Shown piece after piece: positions 1 to 7,950 of a DNA stretch of 64,000 bases. A program made the translations under genes and the position numbers. This DNA comes from Acidobacteriaceae bacterium (GTDB lineage: Bacteria; Acidobacteriota; Terriglobia; Terriglobales; Acidobacteriaceae), in assembly GCA_027449965.1 (NCBI GenBank), contig DAIDKP010000029.1, forward strand, positions 62,001-126,000, written 5' to 3'. The notes under the pieces are model-generated. The model did no database searches, was not told the DNA's origin, and saw only the letters and a program-made list of their open reading frames with translations. Numbering within the stretch: position 1 is the stretch's first letter; the number at the start of each line of letters is the position of its first letter.

Positions 1-510
1 CTCCTGAGCGAGATAGAACGGGCCTTTTTTGAAGGGCAGCAGGTGTCCGTCGCGTGAGCGTGTGCCCTCGACGAAGACAGTGATGTGGATGCCACGAGCG
101 AGCAGGCTGGCCGCACTTCGGACGTTTTGCTGCGCGTTCTGGGGATTTCCGTCGCGAGTCACGGGGATGAATTCGCCGAGTCTCATGCCTAGTCCGAGGA
201 TGGGGATGCGCATGAGGGACTGCTTGAGAAAGATGGACGTGCGTCCTGGGATGAGTGGAAGCAGGACCGGGGGATCGAGGTTGGAGACGTGGTTGGCCAT
301 GAAGATGATGGCGCGGTCAGCCGGGACATTTTCGAGGCCGGTGATGTGGACGCGAATTCCTGCCAGACGCAGACCGCTGCGGGCGATAGTCATGGCGGTG
401 CGATAAAGCGGCAGGACGTTGCCTGTGAGAAGCGTCCAGGGAATGTAGACGAGAGCTGCGGGAACGCCGAGCAGGACGATGGTCACCAGCAACACCAGAG
501 CGGGAATCAC
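1..510 (-). CDS. Lysophospholipid (1-acylglycerol-3-phosphate) acyltransferase, C-terminus cut by window edge
   Basis: PlsC-type acyltransferase that would move an acyl chain onto lysophosphatidate at the inner membrane. The visible 170 codons hold an N-terminal hydrophobic segment (about residues 1-25), the HX4D catalytic box (NHVSNLD) and the second signature FVEGTRS with its substrate-binding Glu and Arg. The start is a GTG inside the stop of mpl (GTGA at 507-510, 4-bp overlap), which implies translational coupling as the last visible gene of the envelope operon. The 3' end lies outside the window. Family assignment is firm; the exact acyl acceptor is not known. Confidence 0.85.
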   Translation of the reverse strand, partial: MIPALVLLVTIVLLGVPAALVYIPWTLLTGNVLPLYRTAMTIARSGLRLAGIRVHITGLENVPADRAIIFMANHVSNLDPPVLLPLIPGRTSIFLKQSLMRIPILGLGMRLGEFIPVTRDGNPQNAQQNVRSAASLLARGIHITVFVEGTRSRDGHLLPFKKGPFYLAQE

Positions 511-1982
511 GGGAGTGGCTCCGAGTGCGATTCAGGATGGGCGATGCGCAGGGCCGCGGGCAGTTTCTGATAGATCCCGTCGAAGCCGCCGTTGGAGAGG
601 ATGGCGAGCACGTCACCGGGCGCGGCCTGGTGGACGACGATGTCGATGATTGCATCGGTCGAGGAGCAGAGCCGGGACGGTGTGCCTTGCTCGTTGAGCG
701 CCGCAACCACCTGCTCCGGGTGTAGCCGTTCGAACTCCGGGATGCGTTCCTGCTGATAGACATTGGCCAGCAGGACGCGGTCGGCCAGAGCCAGGCTCGT
801 TGTGAGTTCCCGTTCGAAGACGTTGCGGCGGAGAGTATTGGAGCGCGGTTCAAGAATGGCCCATAGACGCCCCGAGCGACCATCGGCTGAGGGAAACATC
901 TGGCGCAGGGCGCGCAGGGTTTCACGGATGGCCGTGGGATGGTGTGCGAAGTCGTCGATGAGGGTGATGCCGGCGACGCGGTCGCGCACCTCCAGACGGC
1001 GACGAACACTGCGAAAGCTGGCGAGAGCAGATTGGATGGCCGGCACAGGAATGCCGTTCCGGAAAGCCAGCGCGGCGGCTGCGGTGGCGTTGAGCACGTT
1101 GTGCTCACCGGCGACGGGCATGGAAAAACTGGCCCAGTGCTGACCATCGAGCAGGAGGGTCCAGTGGCTATGACCGTCGGCAAAGTGAAGATCGACGATG
1201 CGCCAGCGGGAGTCGGGAGCGAGGCCGTAGCGTTCCACCGGGCAGAAGGCGCGAGCAACGCACTCGGTGACGTTGTTGCTGCCGTCCCAGGCAAGGATGA
1301 CGCCGCGACGGGGAACGAGGTTGACGAGGCGGCGAAAGGCTGTCTGGACCTGCGACAGATCAGCGTAGATGTCGGCGTGGTCAAACTCGACGCTGGTGAG
1401 AATGAGCGAGTCCGGGAAGTAATGAAGGAATTTTGGACCTTTGTCAAAGAAGGCTGTGTCGTATTCGTCGCCTTCGAGGATGAAAGGCAGCGTAGGACGA
1501 AGCTGGAAGCTGGTGCCAAAGTTCTCCGCGACGCCGCCGATGAGGAATGATGGCTCGAAGTCAGGCTTGATGGCAGCAGCGGTCTGGAAGATCCAGGCCA
1601 GCATACTGGTGGTGGTGGTTTTGCCATGCGTCCCTGCGACCACAAGGGAATGGCGCGCGGGGCGGCCGGCAGGCGCAAGAAACTCCTCGCGCAGGATGGC
1701 GGCCATCGAAGTGAACGGGATGCGTTCGTCAAGGATGCGCTCGACTTCCGGGTTGCCGCGCGAGAGCGCGTTGCCGATGATGACGAGATCCGGGCACGGG
1801 TCAAGATTCGCCGCGGCATAGGGCTGCGCAACCGGAACGCCGAGCGAGGCGAGCAGATCGCTCATGGGCGGGTAGGCAGCGGCGTCCGAGCCGGTCACGC
1901 GATGGCCCTGGGCGCGAAGCAGCCCGGCGATGGAGGCCATGGCGGTGCCGCAGATGCCGGAGAGATGGATGTGCTTGGTCAT
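507..1982 (-). CDS. mpl: UDP-N-acetylmuramate:L-alanyl-gamma-D-glutamyl-meso-diaminopimelate ligase
   Basis: Cytoplasmic murein-recycling ligase that joins the recovered tripeptide L-Ala-gamma-D-Glu-meso-DAP to UDP-MurNAc using ATP. The N-terminus HIHLSGICGTAMASIAGLL is the Rossmann-like Mur ligase UDP-binding domain, and the ATP P-loop GTHGKTTTTSML lies at residues 117-128; the ligase C-terminal domain follows. At 491 residues it is slightly longer than the usual ~450-460. The ATG overlaps the stop of ldcA (ATGA, 1979-1982). LdcA makes the tripeptide that Mpl uses, so the gene order fits the pathway. MurC is the main alternative, but the N-terminal signature and context favour Mpl. Confidence 0.9.
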   Translation of the reverse strand: MTKHIHLSGICGTAMASIAGLLRAQGHRVTGSDAAAYPPMSDLLASLGVPVAQPYAAANLDPCPDLVIIGNALSRGNPEVERILDERIPFTSMAAILREEFLAPAGRPARHSLVVAGTHGKTTTTSMLAWIFQTAAAIKPDFEPSFLIGGVAENFGTSFQLRPTLPFILEGDEYDTAFFDKGPKFLHYFPDSLILTSVEFDHADIYADLSQVQTAFRRLVNLVPRRGVILAWDGSNNVTECVARAFCPVERYGLAPDSRWRIVDLHFADGHSHWTLLLDGQHWASFSMPVAGEHNVLNATAAAALAFRNGIPVPAIQSALASFRSVRRRLEVRDRVAGITLIDDFAHHPTAIRETLRALRQMFPSADGRSGRLWAILEPRSNTLRRNVFERELTTSLALADRVLLANVYQQERIPEFERLHPEQVVAALNEQGTPSRLCSSTDAIIDIVVHQAAPGDVLAILSNGGFDGIYQKLPAALRIAHPESHSEPLP

Positions 1983-2989
1983 GCGTGGACCGCGGGTTCA
2001 AGCAGGTGAAGGGTGGTTGTCGGGCCGGGCCGGAGTTCGGCGGCGACGCCGAGCGTGAGCGTGACGTTCGGGCCGGAGACGTGTCCGCTGCGCAGGCCGA
2101 TGGCGATGGGACCGGGAAAATCTTCAAGAGCGCTGAGGATGGCGTCATGCAGCAGGTTGGCAGGGGCTCCGGGTGAAGCGCAGTCGAGCATCTCGCCGAA
2201 GACAATCGCGCGCACGTGATCCAGCAGCTCGGCGTTGCGGAGTTGCCAGACCATGCGGTGAATCTGGTAAGGACGCGCGTTCACGTCTTCGAGAAACAGA
2301 ATGGCTCCTCGCGGTGGCGCTGGCTCCCACGGCGTGCCTATGAGCGAGGTCAGGATGCTGAGACAGCCGCCATAGAGAGTTCCGCGAACAGGATAAGGGC
2401 TGTTGCCTTCGCGCAGCAGACGCAGGCCCTCGGCTGCGCCCACGGAGTACGGAGTGCCGGAGAGCGCGGCGCGGAAGCTGGACTGGTGGACGCCGTCCGG
2501 GCGCGCAAAATCAGGCGAGATCATCGGACCGTGAAAGCCGGGCAGTCCAATCGCGTGATAAAGCGCGATTTGGACGGCGGTCAGGTCGCTGTAGGCAAAC
2601 AAGGGCTTGGGATGGGCGGCGATGAGGTCGATATCGAGGCCGTCAAGCAGGTGGTTGGAGCCGTAGCCGCCGCGTGTGGCCAGCAGCAGGTGCGTCGCCG
2701 GGTCAGCAAAGGCGGCGTGGAGATCGAGGAGGCGCTGCTGGGTTGTTCCTGCAAAGTAGAGCGGGCCGCGCGTGAGTGCGTGGGTAGCGGTGGTTGCGGA
2801 GTAGCCGAGCGCGGCAAGAGCGGCAGCGCCAGCCTCTACACGATCCGGACGTGGCCTCGAAGCAGGCGAAAGAATCGCTGCGTGACCGGAGTCCGGCACG
2901 GCGGGTGGCAGCAGAAGCTGACCGGCGGCATGGTGCGGGTCAAGCGGAAAAGCGGGAGCGAGATCAGGCGCGGAGTCTTTGCGTTGCAT
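1979..2989 (-). CDS. ldcA: Muramoyltetrapeptide (LD-) carboxypeptidase, S66 family
   Basis: Serine peptidase that removes the terminal D-Ala from murein tetrapeptides to give tripeptides for Mpl. Family features in order: ATRGGYGSNHLLDGLD, the nucleophile block AYSDLTA (Ser of YSD), the Glu block FLEDVNARPYQIHRM, and the C-terminal His block SGHVSGPNVTLTLG. The length of 336 is normal. There is no signal peptide, as expected for a cytoplasmic recycling enzyme. The start lies only 9 bp after the dapF stop and the stop overlaps the mpl start by 4 bp, so the three genes are probably one transcript. Confidence 0.9.
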   Translation of the reverse strand: MQRKDSAPDLAPAFPLDPHHAAGQLLLPPAVPDSGHAAILSPASRPRPDRVEAGAAALAALGYSATTATHALTRGPLYFAGTTQQRLLDLHAAFADPATHLLLATRGGYGSNHLLDGLDIDLIAAHPKPLFAYSDLTAVQIALYHAIGLPGFHGPMISPDFARPDGVHQSSFRAALSGTPYSVGAAEGLRLLREGNSPYPVRGTLYGGCLSILTSLIGTPWEPAPPRGAILFLEDVNARPYQIHRMVWQLRNAELLDHVRAIVFGEMLDCASPGAPANLLHDAILSALEDFPGPIAIGLRSGHVSGPNVTLTLGVAAELRPGPTTTLHLLEPAVHA

Positions 2990-2998
2990 GGTCGAAAC

Positions 2999-3880
2999 TC
3001 AGGATCCAATCCAGGCTTCGCCGCGAGCGATCAGCGTAGCCGGTCCGGTGAGCAGCAGTGGTTCGTTTGCGCCGGGCCAGCGCACGGTCTGCATGCCGCC
3101 GGGAGCGAAGACTTCGATGGGCGACGATGCGCCGAAGGCGGCGATCATCGCGGTGGCTGCGGCAGAGGTGCCGGTGCCGGAAGAGTGCGTCGGGCCGACA
3201 CCGCGCTCAAAGATGCGAAGCGCCACCTGATCGGGCTGGTTGCTTCCACTGCTGAGTGGCTGGATGAATTCGACGTTGGTCTGGTCGGGGAAGTCGGGAT
3301 GGAAGCAGATCTCCTCGCCTATCTCCTGCCACGGTCGTCCGTCGATGGAGAAATCCAGCGAGCCATCGGGTTGTGGCGGGTTGCTGACCTGCAGGACGAA
3401 GTGTGGGTTGCCGAGGGAGACGAAGATGCCGTCCAGGCGAGAGCCGTCGGCCAGCTCGACGACGCGCGGCTCCCAGTCGGGAATGTCCATGTCGGTGGTG
3501 ATGAGAGCGGTGGGCGAGCCGGTCTCGCGCAGCTCGATGAGCGTGCAGTGGCGCAGGCCTGCGTCGGTGTGCAGAAGCAGGGTATCGCCGGGCTGCGCAT
3601 TCGTTTCGCAGGCCATCCATGCGGCAACACAGCGCGTGCCGTTGCCGCTGATCTCTGCCAGGGAGCCGTCCGCGTTGTAGAGGCGGATAGTCGCAGCGAT
3701 CGGGCCGCGCGCGGGGTCATCGTTTTGCCATTCCAGAAACTCGACGCCATCCGCACCGATGCCGGTGTTGCGGTCGCAGAGAGCGATGGCCAGCGTGGAA
3801 GGATCATGGCCGACGACGTCGCTTTCGGCGACGATAAGAAAATCGTTGCCGCAGGCGTGGGCTTTGGTGAAGGGGATCAA
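2999..3880 (-). CDS. dapF: Diaminopimelate epimerase (second catalytic Cys replaced by Ser)
   Basis: Interconverts LL- and meso-2,6-diaminopimelate, the murein cross-link amino acid. N-terminal KAHACGNDF and the first catalytic block GNGTRC (Cys84) are present. The second block, usually ET-x-ACGTG-xA, reads RGVGPTHSSGTGTSAA, so the position of the second catalytic Cys is Ser234. The length of 293 is normal. The best start is a TTG at 3878-3880, which places KAHACGNDF at the usual distance; a purine-rich stretch lies further upstream than ideal. It precedes ldcA by 9 bp, giving a combined DAP supply and recycling operon. Activity of the Ser form is not known to me. Confidence 0.85.
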   Translation of the reverse strand: MIPFTKAHACGNDFLIVAESDVVGHDPSTLAIALCDRNTGIGADGVEFLEWQNDDPARGPIAATIRLYNADGSLAEISGNGTRCVAAWMACETNAQPGDTLLLHTDAGLRHCTLIELRETGSPTALITTDMDIPDWEPRVVELADGSRLDGIFVSLGNPHFVLQVSNPPQPDGSLDFSIDGRPWQEIGEEICFHPDFPDQTNVEFIQPLSSGSNQPDQVALRIFERGVGPTHSSGTGTSAAATAMIAAFGASSPIEVFAPGGMQTVRWPGANEPLLLTGPATLIARGEAWIGS

Positions 3881-3919
3881 TGCAGAGTGGTCCTTCCGAG
3901 AGTTCTCAGCCCGATGCTA

Positions 3920-5677
3920 TCACCGTGGGGCAGGCGAAAGCACGGCGTGAGCCAGCGGAGAAAGCGTGGAGACGTACAGCGCGGAAGCGGGTTGTCCGGG
4001 CGCTGCAAAACGGGCCAGCAGGCGAAGATCTTGCGGATGAGCGCGGACGGCGTCCGCAACTGCATCGCCGTCAAAGGCCAGAACGATGGCGACATGACGG
4101 GCTGGGTCGTCCAGCGCGGCACGGAAGCAGAGGTAGTCGCTTTCGTTGAGGGTCTGGCGATAGGTCAGTCCGGCGAGGGGAATGATGGTCGGAAAATCGG
4201 AGGTTTCGACAAGCGTGAGCGCGTCGGGGTCCAGAGCGTGGAGACGCGCCAGCGCAGCGGCCAACGTCTGCGTATATGCGCCACGGGCGGCAAAGTTTCT
4301 GGTGGCTTCAACGTAGACCAGCGGATGCTGGGCGATCATTTGGCCGGTATTGGCGAGAAACAGGCAGGCCATAGCTGCCACCAGGGTGCCGATTTGCGGC
4401 AAGGCGGCGCCAGGTTGAACGGCTGGTTGGCTGGCTGCTGGCTGACCGGATGTGCGGGCCTTGGCGAAATGCTTCAGCAGCCAGTCCGCGGCAAAGCCCA
4501 GCGTGAAGGCAAAGGCTGGCAGCATCTCCATGCCGTAGCGAGTGTTGTAGAAGGAGTGTGGCCACCAGTCGGGCAAGAAGATGGGCACCGATCCCCAGGC
4601 AACGGAGTAGGCGTAAAAGGGCAACGGAAACCAGAGAAGCAGCGTGGCGGCCACCACAGCGCGGGGATGCGTGTTGCGTGCTCGGCGCGCCATCAGCAGC
4701 AGGACAAGCAGCCCGAAGACAGAAAGCAGCAGCAGCAGCCAGCCAACGAAGCTGCGCGCGAAGGCGTCACCGGTTGAGGCGTGCCAGAAAAACAGCGCCG
4801 AGACCCATGGACTGTGCCAGCCGGGATGCGGCGGGACGACGCCGCGAGATGTGCGCGCCTCGATAGCCGCCGCCGAGTATGGGCCACGCATGAAGTCCAG
4901 CCAGTCGCCGAAGTAGATGGCGTTGTACAGCATCCAGAGGACCGGTGCGGCCAGCAGAGCGAAGCTGGCGAGGACAAAACGCCGCTGGAAGAGCGCGCGA
5001 CGGCGATGGAGCGACAGGGCCATCCAGAGCCAGACGGCGAAGCCTAAAATCCAGCCATCGTAGCGCGTCCACGCGGCGGAGATCAGGGTGAGCGTGAGCG
5101 GCCACAGATGGCGCGCGCCGATGCACCGGCCGGCTGCGGGCGGATCATCGAGCGATGAGCGCCAGCGAACAAGCAGAAGCACGGACCAGATCAGCTCGAC
5201 AAGAAACAGAGGCTCGGTCATCGCCGTGGTCTGAAGATAAAGAAGGTTGGGGTTGAGAGCGAAAAATGCCAGCGCGAAGAGCGCGGGAAGCGGCGGGATC
5301 CAGATTCTCGCAAGTTGGTAGAGGCCAAGCGCGGCAGCAAGATAACAAAGCGCCGAAGGCAGCACCGGGGCAAAACCGGAGCGCCACCATGGCGTAATGG
5401 CGGCAAAGGGAGCCAGCAGCAGATGAGGCAGCGGGAGCCAGACGGAGCCGAGCTGGCTGAGACCCGGACGGTGTGAATCGAAGATTCGTCGAGCGATGTG
5501 GAGATGAGCCTCTGCGTCGCCATAGAAGAGCCAGGCATGGTGGCGCGCACTGACAATGATCGCCGCCAGGGAGGCTAGGATGAGCGAGGCAATCACCAGC
5601 CAGCGTTCACGCGGGGAGACAGGCGGCGCAGCGGCGTGGTCGTGTGCGCGTGGCGGGATGGCGTTCTGAAGATGCAC
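3920..5677 (-). CDS. Polytopic membrane protein, GT-C (GT39-like) glycosyltransferase type
   Basis: A 585-residue protein with roughly ten or more hydrophobic segments. After the first membrane segment it carries YGDAEAHLHIARRIFDS followed by a long non-cytoplasmic loop (HRPGLSQLGSVWLPLPHLLLAPF). An acidic motif in the first loop is how many lipid-linked-sugar GT-C transferases look, so a role in decorating envelope glycans is inferred. GTG start, with AAGAG a few bases upstream. It ends 39 bp before dapF and may head the envelope operon. The sugar donor and acceptor cannot be told, and a non-enzymatic membrane protein is possible. Confidence 0.6.
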   Translation of the reverse strand: MHLQNAIPPRAHDHAAAPPVSPRERWLVIASLILASLAAIIVSARHHAWLFYGDAEAHLHIARRIFDSHRPGLSQLGSVWLPLPHLLLAPFAAITPWWRSGFAPVLPSALCYLAAALGLYQLARIWIPPLPALFALAFFALNPNLLYLQTTAMTEPLFLVELIWSVLLLVRWRSSLDDPPAAGRCIGARHLWPLTLTLISAAWTRYDGWILGFAVWLWMALSLHRRRALFQRRFVLASFALLAAPVLWMLYNAIYFGDWLDFMRGPYSAAAIEARTSRGVVPPHPGWHSPWVSALFFWHASTGDAFARSFVGWLLLLLSVFGLLVLLLMARRARNTHPRAVVAATLLLWFPLPFYAYSVAWGSVPIFLPDWWPHSFYNTRYGMEMLPAFAFTLGFAADWLLKHFAKARTSGQPAASQPAVQPGAALPQIGTLVAAMACLFLANTGQMIAQHPLVYVEATRNFAARGAYTQTLAAALARLHALDPDALTLVETSDFPTIIPLAGLTYRQTLNESDYLCFRAALDDPARHVAIVLAFDGDAVADAVRAHPQDLRLLARFAAPGQPASALYVSTLSPLAHAVLSPAPR

Positions 5678-5945
5678 GCTCTTGAGTTTAGATGCTCAGC
5701 AGAGAGTGCGACAGGGGAGCAAGGGAAATTACGGGCCGAAAAACAGGATGCGTTTCACGTGGGATGAGCGCGGATGCCAGGATGCAGCGACGAAATCAAT
5801 TGCAGCGCCGGACTGTCCTATTGCGGGACACGCGAGCACCAGAGTCACGCCCTGTCGTAATCTGGCGCACAAACCGCCACGGTCGTATTATCGGCAACAG
5901 ATGCGAAACCTTTAGGGGGTTTTGCAAAAAAATATGAGGTGCGCC

Positions 5946-6197
5946 ATGTCCGCTTCCCTTCCACACTGTGACTCGATGGAGATCAGCCCGCGCTTTCGCA
6001 AGACGGTGGAAGAGCGCATTGCGCGGCTGGAGCGGGATGCAGCCACCGACGAGCTGAATCTGGTTCATCTTTTCCACGAAGATCATCTGCGGCGTCATCG
6101 CAAGCTGATTGCGATCCAGCGAGCGGAAGCTTTGCGGATGCGACTGTTTCTGGATCGCTCGCGAACCCGCTTGCCTCGTCCGCTGGTGGAGCTGTAA
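5946..6197 (+). CDS. Small conserved-looking hypothetical protein (83 aa)
   Basis: Not recognised. A charged, probably helical protein without membrane segment: the middle part (TVEERIARLERDAA, then HLFHEDHLRRHRKL) is rich in Glu, Arg and His. The ATG at 5946 is chosen because GAGGT at 5936-5940 stands 5 nt before it; an ATG 24 bases upstream is in frame but has no ribosome site. It is followed about 35 bp later by a clear hairpin terminator, which supports a real monocistronic gene. Confidence 0.55.
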   Translation: MSASLPHCDSMEISPRFRKTVEERIARLERDAATDELNLVHLFHEDHLRRHRKLIAIQRAEALRMRLFLDRSRTRLPRPLVEL

Positions 6198-6231
6198 CGA
6201 GCCTGGAATTCCGGTCGGTCGGGCGGCAGTG

Positions 6232-6255
6232 AAAAAGTGCTTGACAGCACTTTTT
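6232..6255 (+). terminator. Rho-independent terminator after the small ORF
   Basis: Perfect 9-bp inverted repeat AAAAAGTGC / GCACTTTTT around the 6-nt loop TTGACA. The T-run at the end of the right arm fits intrinsic termination of the gene ending at 6197. Confidence 0.7.
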
Positions 6256-6675
6256 ACGGGGCAGTGTCCGGGCTTTTCCGTCACTTCTGCACATGCTTTC
6301 CTCAGCCTTGCTCATTCCTAACTTGTTCTGGCTGTGCATCCTGTCCTGTTTTCCCTGAATTGCACCGTTGCCGCCGCCCCAATTTCGCCCATTTTTCCCC
6401 ATTGCGCGGCAGCGCTACTCCCCGTACTCTCGGTAAACGTTGCTGCTTCACGTTGGTGGTTTGCGCTGTGAGATTCACTGCTTTTGCCCGCCGTGGCAAG
6501 CAGGAGTGAACCGCAGGCGCAGGCTCCCATCCTGATTCCAACCGGAAACCTTGCATCGCTTCGGCGATGCCGCTCGCAGACGCGTTCACGACGCGCACAG
6601 GAGATCCCTGTCCGCTCGTGCGTGGTGCAAACGAATGGCAAAAGAACAAGATCACGAAAGGAACCAATCCCGTCC
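6256..6675. other. Non-coding gap upstream of the receiver protein
   Basis: About 420 bp with no convincing coding sequence on either strand; the overlapping open frames lack family features and ribosome sites. It must hold the promoter of the receiver gene at 6676, but I cannot place -35/-10 boxes with confidence. Confidence 0.4.
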
Positions 6676-7125
6676 ATGCGCCCTCGAAAAGTGATTCTCT
6701 GCATCGACTCCAGTGAACGTGCCCTGGCGGTGCGCAGTTTTTTGTTGGAAACCCGCGGCTTTCGCGCGATCACGGCCAGCAACACGCAGCAGGCCGTGGA
6801 GATCCTCTCCACGCAGCATGTGGATCTGGTCGTGGCGGAGCTGCGGTTGCCGCAACTGGACGGCAACACGCTGATCGGCCAACTCAAGCAATGGATGCCG
6901 GAGCTTCCGATGATTCTGACGAGCGAGAGTGTGCGCGTCGGTGAACGGCCACACCAGGCCGACGCCTTCCTGGGCAAAGGCAACGCATCTCCTGCGGAGT
7001 TGATTGAGCGCATACGCGTGATGAGCGCGCGCAAACGCGGCCCGAAAAAAGCTCCGTCGGCAACCCCATCGCAGGATGCGACACAGATGCGCATTCCCGG
7101 CTTTCCGGTGGCTCATGCTTCGTGA
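6676..7125 (+). CDS. Stand-alone receiver-domain protein with Glu at the phospho-acceptor site
   Basis: CheY-like fold of 149 residues: beta-1 VILCIDSSE (residues 6-14), then VDLVVAELRLPQLDG (49-63) and a terminal helix. In a normal receiver the acidic pocket is D-D and the phospho-acceptor is Asp in DxxxxDxxMPxxDG; here the pocket is D11-S12 and the acceptor position is Glu55. A Thr (ILTSE) and a Lys (LGKGN) occupy the usual switch positions. The C-terminal tail is basic (ARKRGPKKA), and no output domain is attached. The ATG at 6676 fits the fold; AAAGGA lies about 13 nt upstream. Role unknown; probably phosphorylation-independent. Confidence 0.7.
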   Translation: MRPRKVILCIDSSERALAVRSFLLETRGFRAITASNTQQAVEILSTQHVDLVVAELRLPQLDGNTLIGQLKQWMPELPMILTSESVRVGERPHQADAFLGKGNASPAELIERIRVMSARKRGPKKAPSATPSQDATQMRIPGFPVAHAS

Positions 7126-7224
7126 GAGAGGTGACGAATGCCTGGGGGTGGGATAGCGCCCTCGGTCACGTTACCATCGAAGTGTGTGCAGAACTTTTTT
7201 CCTCATTGCTTTTGATCTTTCCGC

Positions 7225-7911
7225 ATGAATTTTTCCACCATTCTCGATCTTGCCACCAGCACGGCGGAAGCCACCGTGCTGGTGCTGGCGACGCTGTTTC
7301 CCATCGTCAACCCGATTGGCAGTGCGGCGGTCTTTTTGTCCATGGTGGATACGCTGGACGCATCGCTGCAAAAGCGCCTGGTCTCGCGGATCACGTTTTA
7401 CAGCTTTTGTCTGCTGGTTGTCTCGATGATTATCGGCGGCAAGATTCTCTCGTTCTTCGGCATTTCGCTGTATGCGGTGCAGATTGGCGGCGGCCTGGTG
7501 GTGGCCTCAAGCGGCTGGCAATTGCTGACCAAAGACGGGCAGAAGGATCGACCGGCGACACCCAATCCGGATGAGGTGCTGGCACAGGCATTTTTCCCGT
7601 ACACGTTGCCGATTACGGTGGGTCCGGGGTCGATCTCGGTGGCGATTGCCCTGGGCGCGCATCTGCCCTCGCAACTGCACGCAGCGAGCTTCCTTTCGCC
7701 GATGGTGCTGATCGCTTCGATTTTGGGTTCCGGGCTGGTGTGCGGGCTGGTCTACATCTGCTATCGCTGGGCGCGCAACGCGGCGCATTTGCTGGGAGGA
7801 ACGGGTACGGTGGTGCTGATGCGCCTGTCGTCGTTCATCCTGTTTTGCATCGGCGTGCAGATTCTGGCGACGGGATTGCGAAGCTTCATTCACACGATTC
7901 ATCTGCACTGA
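7225..7911 (+). CDS. MarC family integral membrane protein
   Basis: A 228-residue protein with six hydrophobic segments. The N-terminal segment with LATLFPIVNPIGSAAVFLSMV is the MarC/UPF0056 signature (NPIG), and a second family block FPYTLPITVGPGSISVAI follows the central loop. The family's transport substrate is not established despite its historical name (multiple antibiotic resistance). No strong ribosome site precedes the ATG. Convergent with the flavoprotein gene that ends 39 bp further on. Confidence 0.85.
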   Translation: MNFSTILDLATSTAEATVLVLATLFPIVNPIGSAAVFLSMVDTLDASLQKRLVSRITFYSFCLLVVSMIIGGKILSFFGISLYAVQIGGGLVVASSGWQLLTKDGQKDRPATPNPDEVLAQAFFPYTLPITVGPGSISVAIALGAHLPSQLHAASFLSPMVLIASILGSGLVCGLVYICYRWARNAAHLLGGTGTVVLMRLSSFILFCIGVQILATGLRSFIHTIHLH

Positions 7912-7950
7912 GTGTGGCGCGCTGCGCTCTTCTCTGGAAACTGAGCGTAC

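Noticed and set aside
2216..4777. Long 853-codon open frame on the plus strand
   Set aside because: It lies antisense to dapF, ldcA and the GT-C gene; no family feature and the frame is kept open by high GC.
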